Part shown: positions 54,420 through 63,352 of the stretch, one piece after another
Numbering within the stretch: position 1 is the stretch's first letter
How the letters are laid out: each line of letters opens with the position of its first letter
Assembly (NCBI GenBank): GCA_949316235.1
Contig: OX438755.1
Span: 18,118,151-18,182,150, forward strand
Origin: Oegoconia quadripuncta
Taxonomy: Eukaryota; Arthropoda; Insecta; Lepidoptera; Autostichidae
Length of the DNA stretch: 64,000 nt
Reading direction: 5' to 3'
Notes under the pieces: model-generated
Seen by the model: the letters and a program-made list of their open reading frames with translations, nothing else
What the model was told of the DNA's origin: nothing
Database searches by the model: none
Made by a program: the position numbers and the translations under genes

Positions 54420-54561
54420 TGGTGTCGATTCGGATGTACACCAACTAAACTAAAACCAGTTTTGGAGTGATGCCGTCGCATCGTAGTGTTCCAGGGAGAA
54501 AGAGATAGTACTACTTTAAAACTGGTTTTAGTTTAGTTGGTGCACATCCGAATCGACACCA
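54420..54561. mobile_element. Palindromic MITE family M, copy 2
   Basis: The same arms TGGTGTCGATTCGGATGTAC ... AAACCAGTTTT and core GTCGCATCGTAGTGTTCCAG as copy 1, 10 bp shorter. Target sequences differ, showing true mobility. Confidence 0.88.
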
Positions 54562-55264
54562 ATTTGCACGAAATATTTTTTTTATTTAGGTACATCAAAA
54601 GATGAAAACTGAGCACTTATAGATTCACTTCGCTGTGGTTTTGTCAAGAACCTTCTTCTCCAGAACAGCTACACAGAACAGAACAGATATCAGCAAACAT
54701 TAATAAAATAAATACTGACAAATTAAGTATTTAAATAACTATTTAAAACCAAAAACCCAACGGCATATTATGTATTTTACGGGCGCCATGTTGAATTTTT
54801 TAACATAAAATGTAATGCTATGATACTCCGGGGATCAAGACGAATCTAAAGACACCATGCACTTCGAAATCGGTCTAGCCGTTTAGGCTACAATAGGTAA
54901 TATTGAAATCTATATACATACATACATACACTCGAAAAACATTACCCTCCTTTTCGGGGCTGTCGGGTAAAAAGAAAAATCCCGACAATATTTTGCGGTT
55001 TTTCTGCTAGCACGGCAGTGTAACGGGTAATTACAGGTAAAAACGTTGCGCGGACGGCAGCAGGGACAAAAAATAAATGCGGACTCATAAGCCCTGTTAA
55101 CACTCAAACTGTTGACGAAGATCCACAGGACAGCATTGCCAAAGATTGAAGTTGAGAAACGCTTATCTTGCAATAACAATTTATGTATTTAGTAGATTAA
55201 GCACCAAGGGGCGAATGAGGAAAATCACGGACTGAAAATCACCTTTTTTTTTATAAAATAAATC
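54562..55264. other. Unrecognised stretch
   Basis: CATTACCCTCCTTTTCGGGG and GTCGGGTAAAAAGAAAAATC near 54940 are likely part of an unclassified repeat. No gene. Confidence 0.35.
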
Positions 55265-55335
55265 TTACCATCCGGCCTTATCTTTTAACATCAGGTGTGA
55301 TTGTGGTCAAGTGCTAACCCGTTGTGCATAAAAAA
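55265..55335 (+). mobile_element. SINE-D 3' end
   Basis: CATCCGGCCTTATCTTTTAA, CATCAGGTGTGATTGTGGTC, poly(A). Confidence 0.75.
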
Positions 55336-55339
55336 AAAG

Positions 55340-55440
55340 GTATAGATTCCGGGTCAGTGCGCTTCCACCTTCGGCCTCATCTTCACTTAACATCAGGTGT
55401 GATTGAGGTCAAGTTCTAACCCGGTGTGCATAAAAAAAAG
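55340..55440 (+). mobile_element. Second SINE-D 3' end in tandem
   Basis: TTCCGGGTCAGTGCGCTTCC, CACCTTCGGCCTCATCTTCA, poly(A). The two tails lie back to back, so one inserted at the poly(A) of the other. Confidence 0.78.
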
Positions 55441-55516
55441 CTAACTCATTTGTGATGGTAAAGGTAAGTCGTTGAACATTGAATATAAAATGGAACCTTA
55501 TTACACTCACTAAAGA

Positions 55517-55621
55517 ATTGGGTAGGGCGCTATAATTGGGTATCGCGTTCGCCCCACCGCCCGGTTAAGCTGAAAAAGTCCTTAGGACTGTCAGCGAGTT
55601 CCAGCCTACAAAAAAAAAAAA
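55517..55621 (+). mobile_element. 105 bp poly(A) retro-insert with 12 bp TSD
   Basis: ATTGGGTAGGGCGCTATAAT, CGCCCGGTTAAGCTGAAAAA, GTTCCAGCCTACA and 13 A. ACTCACTAAAGA flanks both ends (55505-55516, 55622-55633). The parent element is not recognised. Confidence 0.85.
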
Positions 55622-55633
55622 ACTCACTAAAGA

Positions 55634-56722
55634 GCCAAATATTTTTCGAGATGGAATTTCTCAAATGCCATTTTGATTACTGTACTAACAATACAACTAT
55701 ATTTATAATGGAACTATATTATACGGAATTATAACACATCTATATAATTTAACTTCAAAAACATTTAATTGTAAATACGAGCAGCAGCGCGGCGGCCGGC
55801 GTTCCAACTCCATGACCAATGCCGTCCAATTATTCAACGAGTGGGAGACCAAAAACACTTATTTGCTCATTCATTCATTAATTCCAAATTGGCTTTATAA
55901 ATTTATTCATACCCGGAGAATACTTTATTAACGTAACAGCTAATAAAAGTTGATATACGATTAAACCGTTGCATTTCAAATTGTAACACATTCACATGTC
56001 AATTAATGTCGATTGGAATTTCATACACAACGAGTAGTGGTCCATTTGAAAACATAATTTATTTAAAGGTGCATTTACAGTGCAGTTAGCCGTGTCGCGT
56101 TGCGTGGATTTTATTTTTCAAATTTTTTTAAATATTTTTTTGGCGTATTTACTCCGGAACGTCACAATTTGGCACAACGATAGATGCGGTTTCGCTGCGT
56201 AAAAAGAATAGAACCATCACGTCTCTTCCCGTGGGCTTCGTTAAAGAGTACCTACTATAATACTGCACCAGCACCACTTCTGTCAGGGGAATTTATGCAA
56301 AAAATTTCTTCGTCCACTGCTAGTTTGTTATTTGTCCTTTTGCCAGCCTGTTAATTGCAACAATATTAAACTAATACAGTTAGTAATAGTTTACTATTGT
56401 TGTAATATAATATAACATAATTTAAAATATAATTTCATTTAGTTTAAAATTAGTTAAAACTTAGTTTGAGGTGTACTTTTTGTTCTGTGGTTGCACACTC
56501 ATTTGAAATCTATAGGTGGAGATTTCTTATTGGCATTGGTTTTCTATGTTGTTGTGTTGATTTCGCTGTTAATCTCCCTAAAATAAATAAATAAATAAAT
56601 AAAATGAATAAATAATATAGAAAAAAGAAGAAATAACATTATAAACTACTCACAACCTATTAGAACTAACTGTTCTATATAACGCACTAAACATAAAATT
56701 AAACATCTACCCTCTTACGCAT
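55634..56722. other. AT-rich stretch with a simple TAAA repeat
   Basis: (TAAA)n at about 56580-56605 and a reversed family F end at about 56195-56260 (CTGCGTAAAAAGAATAGAAC). No gene. Confidence 0.4.
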
Positions 56723-56873
56723 AAAAAATTACAAACTCTTTATAAGCCTGTTTTATAAGCTATAGTTAAAGTATGTTTTGTCACTTTCTTTCATTACAAC
56801 ATTTCCTTATGAACGACAGAGGCAAAACACGCTATTACGAAAACAGGCTTATAAAGCGTTTGTAAATTTTTAC
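56723..56873. repeat. Inverted repeat with 85 bp spacer
   Basis: AAAAATTACAAACTCTTTAT + AAGCCTGTTTT pairs with AAAACAGGCTTATAAAGCGT + TTGTAAATTTTT. Arms of about 32 bp with few mismatches; possible MITE. Confidence 0.6.
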
Positions 56874-56984
56874 GAATAAAACGGTTACTCTATGACTTAC
56901 TACGAGTGTAAAAAAGCGGTAACTGAGAGACTGAATCTCTCATGGAAATTATTTCATAAATTTGAGGCTGATAGGTACACATTT

Positions 56985-57078
56985 ATACACACACGAACCC
57001 CCGCAAGCACACACGCATCCCCGCAAGCACACACGCATCCCCGTACACACACCCACGTACGCACACACACGATGTAGG
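56985..57078 (+). repeat. Minisatellite, CCCCGCAAGCACACACGCAT units
   Basis: Three 20 bp units followed by CCCCGTACACACACCCACGT and a CA-rich run. Confidence 0.85.
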
Positions 57079-57164
57079 ACTTGGGAGTCTTTTATAGTTA
57101 TAATTTGCAGGATCTGCAGCCGCAACCGCTGAGAACCTCAAATGACGCAAATATGCTAGTCCCA

Positions 57165-57400
57165 GTGGTGATTATATTTTTGCTCCGTTTGGGGTGGAAA
57201 CCCTTGGGCCGTGGGGGCCAGGCGCTCATTGTCTTTTTCGAGAGATATCTGGGCATCTGATCGAAGCTTTAAATGAACGGAAGGCTGGCTTCTATTTCGC
57301 TCAGAGGCTAAGTCTGGCTGTCCAAAGAGGAAACGCACTTAGCCTCTTAGGCACCCTTCCGTTTCAGCAAGATCTGGGACAATTTTTTTATTTGTAAATG
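57165..57400 (+). pseudogene. LINE ORF C-terminus (GPWGPGAH family)
   Basis: It reads DYIFAPFGVETLGPWGPGAH, CLFREISGHLIEALNERKAG, FYFAQRLSLAVQRGNALSLL, GTLPFQQDLGQFFYL, ending in stop. Frame open over the whole segment. Confidence 0.82.
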
Positions 57401-58669
57401 TGTCGTGATTAGCGATAATTTCAAATCTAAAAATTTGTCAATTGATTATTGTAGTACCTAAGTTGTTGTGAAACGGAGGCGAACGACCGTGACGTCACTA
57501 CGTAACATAATCGCAAACGAAATTAGAGGTTAGGAGCGGCATGGTGACAAGCGACAAAGAGGGAATAATTTCTAGAACGAATGAATAGTTAGCTAATAAA
57601 TAATAGATAAATAAGAATTCCTCATTTCCATGTGAAAATTTCCCATTTTCATATTGAAAGCGGAGATTTTAATCTGGCGGCGCGTTTACCGCTCGGATGA
57701 TCACGGAGCGGTAATGACCAGCCTAACGACCAATGTAAATAACTCAGTGTCGTGGCCCACTCGCATGTAAGGCCGATACTTAGGGGAGGAGACCTAGGTC
57801 TGCCTAGGCGTGGGTTCGATTTAGTTCTCCATATCAATATTAGAAAATTGTTTGTCACACAATCTGCAACATCAGAAGTCACGGTAATGTTATTTTTATT
57901 TGAGTAGCACGTATAATTGAAACATTTATTAGTATGATATAGTTATATCATAGAGTAATAACACTACGTTATATTAATGTAGTTTTGGGTTGATAGTATT
58001 TAGTTTTATTTTTTACCAATATCCACAAAGTCAAAAATTATTTCGCGGTCTCTGGCCTCACTATTTTTTCTAATGGCATCTTATTCCATAAAGGTTCGCT
58101 ATCACTGCCCTACACCAACATTATTGTCTCGTACTATGGACCATCGACTACACAGCCCAGGTCTCCTTAGTCATATAAAACTCATATAAAAGGGTAACGA
58201 TACTAACTAGTGGCTAGACTTCAAAATTCCAATCTACTACCGTCTCGGAAAGGAAAATCATCTGTGGTAATAGAAGCGGCGCAAGAAACGCTCAGGACCA
58301 TTTGATGGTTGCCCTTTTTTTAATAAAAACAGACTATACTCATACAATTTTATAATTTTTGGGAGCTGGACGAAGTACGGAGAGTGTTAGACAAATAAAA
58401 AAAAAATCGATCTTTTCAACGTTTCAGTATTAACATTGAAAAGCGCCGAAAGACAGATATCATCTAAATACACCAAACAACTGCGTTAAAAGCTAAATAT
58501 CTTCGATAGGTCTTAACCGAATTTAATCAAACATTGTTTGATAACAAACCGATAGTCGCTCTGTCTATTCAAAATCTACAGGATGTAAGTGTGTGTATGT
58601 CAAAACTCAAAACATAATTAATTTCATTACCAAAATGTAACAATCTTCTTTACGTATTCTTACAACTTT
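57401..58669. other. Mostly unrecognised stretch
   Basis: A perfect TGACGTCA (57490-57497) lies in a less AT-rich 90 bp. The reversed family G lies at about 58470-58600. GGCGCAAGAAACGCTCAGGA at about 58275 is likely a LINE tail. No gene. Confidence 0.35.
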
Positions 58670-58705
58670 TTAGTAACTGTATTGTATTGTATTGGATTGC
58701 ATTTC
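58670..58705 (+). repeat. (TATTG)n microsatellite, likely LINE tail end
   Basis: GTATTGTATTGTATTGGATT; the body before it is not recognised. Confidence 0.6.
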
Positions 58706-58884
58706 ATAAGTCTCTATGCATGCGAAATGAGAATTTCAACAACACTAAAATATTGGATAATTCTTGAATTACTTATAATTCAAGCTCGTGATTAAAACTA
58801 CTTAACGAAAACCTATAGCTAGTAACAAAAGATTACACCTAAATAAAATACTGAATTAGATTAATAAAAATATTCATAAATAAA

Positions 58885-58980
58885 TAAATTCTCGCAGGTC
58901 TTCAACGGCCGGAAGGGTCCCGAGTAGGCTGGCGGCATGGCCTCGTTTAAAAGCGAGGCATTATTTGAGCACAATTTTTA
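58885..58980 (-). pseudogene. LINE ORF C-terminus fragment (LLGTLP family)
   Basis: The minus strand reads CLAFKRGHAASLLGTLPAVE and DLREFIYL with a stop. Same tail family as 29225 and 57165. Confidence 0.72.
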
Positions 58981-59017
58981 ATATAATCAAAAAAGCTAAA
59001 TTCCGCCGCATGTGTTT

Positions 59018-59247
59018 GAGCTCCCCCCCACTGCAGGGGGTGTATGGGCCATAGTCCGCCATACTGGCCCAGTGATTTTTCTTTAATTTCTCAGATATGT
59101 AGGTTTCTTTACGATGTTTTCCTTTACCGTTTAAGAGCAGTCGGACAAATGCACATAAGTAATTAAATTGAATTTAAAAACCCATTGCTTGTTTTGTTTT
59201 GGTGTGGCCTGCTTCTGTCTCCTCTAGTGAGCCACCGACGCACACGC
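59018..59247 (-). mobile_element. SINE-C copy
   Basis: GTATGGGCCATAGTCCGCCA, CCTTTACCGTTTAAGAGCAG, then a damaged head GTGAGCCACCGACGCACAC. Confidence 0.78.
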
Positions 59248-59248
59248 C

Positions 59249-59369
59249 CCTTAAAATGCCTTACCACCAACCAAACCGAGTCCTAAACATGCACTCCACA
59301 GGAGATCGAACCCGCGACCTGCGATTCGTAAACCCCATATTGTTTACATTGAGCTACGGAAGCGGTTAA
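59249..59369 (-). mobile_element. SINE-D head half
   Basis: TTACCACCAACCAAACCGAG, GATCGAACCCGCGACCTGCG, GAGCTACGGAAGCGG. Directly follows SINE-C. 59370-59678 shows nothing else. Confidence 0.8.
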
Positions 59370-59678
59370 ATGTTTTGTACAATTTGTAATCAACCAACCG
59401 AATTAGAACGTCTAGAATCGAAGCCAAATTCCGATAGACCGTACCGTTCAGTAGGTCTGTCGGAAAGATGAAAAGCAATTACCGCCGGCTGTTACAATCA
59501 CTACGCGAAACGTCAGGGCACAATATAAAGGCGATGTCAAGAGCGATCGGATGCAATGAATCGATTAAAATCGTATGAGCTCTCTCGGTTTCGGGATTAT
59601 CGGTAACACGTTGTTATAGGGAGGATATTGGTTTATGAAATGTGAATATAGATATGTTCATAGCAGATGTTGTATCTA

Positions 59679-60099
59679 ACTAATATCATAAATGCGAAAG
59701 TTTGGGCGTTTGTTTGTTTATTTGTGTTTCAATCCGACGAAACGGATGAACGGATTTGAATGAAATTTTTGTATTTATTTATTTAGGACTAACAAACAGT
59801 ATTACAATAACTTCTACTTATAGACTAATTTACAAACTAATATGGTTAATTGTAACACCAGCACCATTAGCCACAGATTACTAAAAAAATACATATATTC
59901 AGCTACGGAGGTATGAGAACGAACGAATTAATTTTGGTGTATTTTTGTGTTAGAGTATACACCAAATCTTATAGTAGAACATACCCTGGATTAAAACATA
60001 GGATATTGTTAATCCCGATAAAGTTCCCGCGAATAAATAAATTAAACATATCCGCGATAAAGTAATTCTAAGCAGGCGAAGCCGCGGGCGGAAAGCTAG
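59679..60099 (+). mobile_element. Helitron-like element, copy 3, interrupted
   Basis: ACTAATATCATAAATGCGAA, CGACGAAACGGATGAACGGA, then foreign DNA, then AGTAGAACATACCCTGGATT to GCGAAGCCGCGGGCGGAAAG + CTAGC. Confidence 0.62.
59767..59969 (-). mobile_element. LINE 3' UTR nested in Helitron copy 3
   Basis: TTATTTATTTAGGACTAACA and ACCAGCACCATTAGCCACAG are homologous to 38375-38510. Confidence 0.55.
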
Positions 60100-60204
60100 C
60101 TTGAAATATAAGCTTCAATGCAAAGGGGGTTATGTAACTTTGAAGTCTGTACTTCTTTTGGACAAGGTTTAGCCCATATGGGCTGATCACATAGCAAACG
60201 ATTC

Positions 60205-60421
60205 TTTTCTTTTTATGCACAACGGGTTAGCACTTCACCTCAATCATACCTGAAGTTAAGTGAAGATGAGGCCGAAGGTGGAAGCGTACTGCCCCGGAAA
60301 CCTCATCTTATTTGGGGATTGGCTATCGGATCTCTGACAACCGGAACACAACAATGCTATTAACATTGCTGATTGGCGGCAAATTTAGATAAGACAAGGT
60401 AGCTAGCTCGGTGGATACTTA
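60205..60421 (-). mobile_element. SINE-D copy, 3' two thirds
   Basis: TTTTATGCACAACGGGTTAG through GGAACACAACAATGC to GACAAGGTAGCTAGCTCGGT; the head is missing. Confidence 0.85.
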
Positions 60422-60439
60422 AGTTGCTGTTTGGGAGAT

Positions 60440-60590
60440 GAAAAATACAATATAAATACACTTTATCGCATAACAGAAAAGAAAATACATTTTACAGGAA
60501 ACTGGTAAGAGTAGAACGTATAATTTGGCGAAAATCACTAAAAGTTCTCTTTCTGCATGGCAACCTTTGGGAATACGCACAATTGTGAAA
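60440..60590 (-). mobile_element. LINE tail with stem-loop remnant
   Basis: ACAATATAAATACACTTTAT, CGCATAACAGAAAAGAAAAT and TTCTGCATGGCAACCTTTGG match 47942-48090, with the stem partly deleted. Confidence 0.72.
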
Positions 60591-60629
60591 TAAGCATACA
60601 TTTAATGTACCTACTTACATACATTTTCA

Positions 60630-60700
60630 TAGATTTTTTTTTTATTAAAAACTGGTTTCGCGTTTGAGTACAATCTCACCTGATGGAAAGTGACGATGAC
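60630..60700 (-). mobile_element. Poly(A)-ended LINE tail fragment
   Basis: A T-run then ACAATCTCACCTGATGGAAA and GTGACGATGA, as in arthropod LINE 3' ends. Confidence 0.45.
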
Positions 60701-60825
60701 GAAACGAAGATAGACAAACATAACTACGTAAACATAAAAATAGGTTGATATGGAAGAGATGGCCGTCATGGAAACATTTAAGTACTTCAAGGAATTGAAA
60801 TCGAAAATCCAAACGAATAATAAAT

Positions 60826-61217
60826 AATAATTATTTTGGAAACTTACACCAATCATCTAGTCCCAAAATAAGCAAAACTTGTGCTATGGATACTAGATAA
60901 CGGATAAACATACATAAATATTTATATACGCATCCATGACTCGGGAACAAATTATTATTATTATTATTATAAAATTCTTTATTGCACACAAAAATAAAAT
61001 ACAAAGAACATTTAACATAGATGATGAAGTGTACAAAGGCGGTCTTATCGCTGATAGCGATTTCTTCCAGACAACCTCAGTTAAAGAAGCTTTTTTAATA
61101 TATTGTTCATAAACAAATGTTCGTATTCATCACACAAACATTCACCCCGCGCGGGATTCGAACCCGCAACCGTTGGTTTCGCTGACAGGGTTACTATCCA
61201 CTACACCAATCGGTCGC
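60826..61217 (-). mobile_element. SINE-A copy split by a nested LINE tail
   Basis: ACTTACACCAATCATCTAGT to CCATGACTCGGGAACAAA, then foreign DNA, then AACAAATGTTCGTATTCATC to CACCAATCGGTCGCC. Confidence 0.88.
60953..61111 (-). mobile_element. 5'-truncated LINE tail with (TAA)n end and stem-loop, nested in SINE-A
   Basis: (ATT)n, AAATTCTTTATTGCACACAA, GCGGTCTTATCGCTGATAGC, GATTTCTTCCAGACAACC. AACAAAT at 60946-60952 and 61112-61118 is the TSD. Confidence 0.85.
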
Positions 61218-61242
61218 CAATAAACTCATGATACATGAATCA

Positions 61243-61480
61243 TTTTTTTTTTAATGAGAATGCGGCAAACGATCATGCGGGTCACCTGATGGAAAGCAAT
61301 CACTGCCGCCCATGGACACCCGCAACACCAAAAGGGTCACAGATGCGTTGCCGGCCTTTGAGGAAGGTGTAGACTCGTTTCTTGAAGATTCCAATGTCGT
61401 ACTCGTTCGGGAATACCGCTCCAGGAGACTTCCTGGACTTCCTGACTTCCTGACTTCCTGGACTTCCTGAACGGACTCGT
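61243..61480 (-). pseudogene. LINE tail (GVHGRR family) with expanded CTTCCTGA motif
   Basis: The minus strand reads [35 protein letters not shown]. Upstream of FPNEY the normal coding sequence is replaced at 61427-61470 by five ACTTCCTG(G) units. Confidence 0.85.
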
Positions 61481-61796
61481 TCCACAGTTTAAAATAATAT
61501 GCCAATACCATGCGTATTAACTTTAAAGCTTAATAGCCATTTACTCAGCAACCAGCTAGCTATATGGCGCTTGTATAGGAAAATGGAACCAACAGATTGG
61601 TGCAGCTATAAACTTCTGCCATACAATGTCGGAGTCCCGACTACGCTCGCTTATTGCCTCGTAAACTCGCATAGAACGTAAACATGAGCGTAGCCGTGGA
61701 AGTACAACTTGGTGTAAGTGTGCGTGCATGCCGGCGATTTTGGAACTTAGAGAGTACACAAATAAAAAAAAAATGCAAATAAATATTACGTACATA

Positions 61797-61878
61797 TATC
61801 ATCATCAGTCCGTAAACATCGCACTACAGGGATATAGACCTTTCCTCCTATTGAGGGAGTATTAGCCATACGTACATA
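61797..61878 (-). mobile_element. SINE-C 3' end
   Basis: ATATCATCATCAGTCCGTAA, ACATCGCACTACAGGGATAT, CTATTGAGGGAGTATTAGCC. Confidence 0.75.
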
Positions 61879-62045
61879 ACGTCAAAACCTTTATCCCAAA
61901 TGGGGTGGTCAGAGATATCCCAAACATTAGTGTTTGGGTGTACCAAACATTAAGAGTTTGATGCTTGATGATGATGTTTTTTGATGGAAAGTTCTTAGTC
62001 GCCTTTTAGAATGCCCATAGGAAGAGATGGGTTGGTTCTATTTTT
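61875..62045 (+). repeat. Interspersed repeat family F
   Basis: ACGTACATAACGTCAAAACC, TATCCCAAATGGGGTGGTCA, GTCGCCTTTTAGAATGCCCA. Internal deletion. Confidence 0.65.
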
Positions 62046-63022
62046 TGCTATGTAATAATAAATACGAAAATAAACCGATATACCTATATACATGTCGGAG
62101 TAGATGGGTTCGGGTGGTGGGCGTTGCTAGCGACCGGGACGGTGCCAGTCGTGTAATAAACGGTTGCTCGGGCAATTACAGACAGATATACCCACAGACA
62201 ACGTATTAACATTCAGTTCAATTATGACCATGAAACCTTAGATGCTTTCTATTGAAGAGAAAACATGTGCACGCCCCTCGTGCCATAGGTACAACTTGGC
62301 CCCCGGGTGCACTCTATGGAACTCAGCCGTACCTTGTCTATAGTTCCTCCTTGCTCAAATTCTATGATAAAAGTCTTATTCAGTAACGACTCACCGGATT
62401 CTTCCACGCGTCGGTGATAGTAGGTAATCAGAGTCCCTCATGGTCGTTGATGTACAGTGGTGGTCCGACTCCTTCGACGGCTGGTAGCAAAGTGTGTGTG
62501 TGTGGTAACAAAGTTCTCGATGTGAAGACCTAATATAACTGTTAACGTCGTCACCGCGCCATTTCCGGCGTTACCAGCACCACCAGGTTTACTTCACATT
62601 ACAAACCGCGTATTATGATAGTCTGTTGACCGTTTGAATAATGAATTCTATCGCTAATTTATCGCTATCTGCGACATACAAATAAATATCGAAATAAGCA
62701 ATGGTTATTGACAGGACCTTAAATAATCTAACTAAACTAACAGTCTATGGAACTTGCTAACTATGTAAACAAACCGCCATATTGAAATTTTCTCTGAATG
62801 ATGAATTTACTAGTGAGGGGAAAGACTAATAAAAAATGACACTTTAATGTTCTATTTACTCATGTGGTTCTATCATCTATGGTAGTTACTCAGATAAAAG
62901 AATTTTAAGACACGGTCAATGCCGCTGAGAACATGTTATTCAATGGAACCCGTTTCCGAGAAAAAAGGATATCGTACACGCATTTCTATACCTGCTTTAA
63001 CTAATGTAATAATATATATATA
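62046..63022. other. Unrecognised stretch
   Basis: Mixed composition, less AT-rich between 62100 and 62600, without coherent ORFs. TGTACAGTGGTGGTCCGACT near 62452 has no assignable meaning. Confidence 0.35.
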
Positions 63023-63352
63023 TTTTTTTTTATGCACAACGGGTTGTTACTTGACCTCAATCACACTTGATGTTAAGTGAAGATGACGTCGAAGGTGGAA
63101 GCGTACTGACCCGGAAATCCCAACACATTTGGGGGACTGGCTATCTTATCTCTGACAACCGGAACACAACAATGCTATTAACATTGCGGCTTGGCGGTAG
63201 ATTTAGATAAGATGGTGGTAGCTAGCCAGGCGGACATTTAAAATATACCACCAACCAAACCGAGTACTTACACATGTACCCCGCTGGGGATCGAATCCGC
63301 GACCTCCGAATCGTAAACCCAATGTTGTCTACATTGAGCTACGGAGGCGGTT
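63023..63352 (-). mobile_element. SINE-D copy, full length
   Basis: TTTTTTTATGCACAACGGGT to GGATCGAATCCGCGACCTCC and GAGCTACGGAGGCGG. 63353-64000 after it holds no recognised feature. Confidence 0.9.

Noticed and set aside
56892..57077. 61-codon ORF ending in THASPQAHTHPRTHTH repeats
   Set aside because: The C-terminal half is the CA-rich minisatellite.
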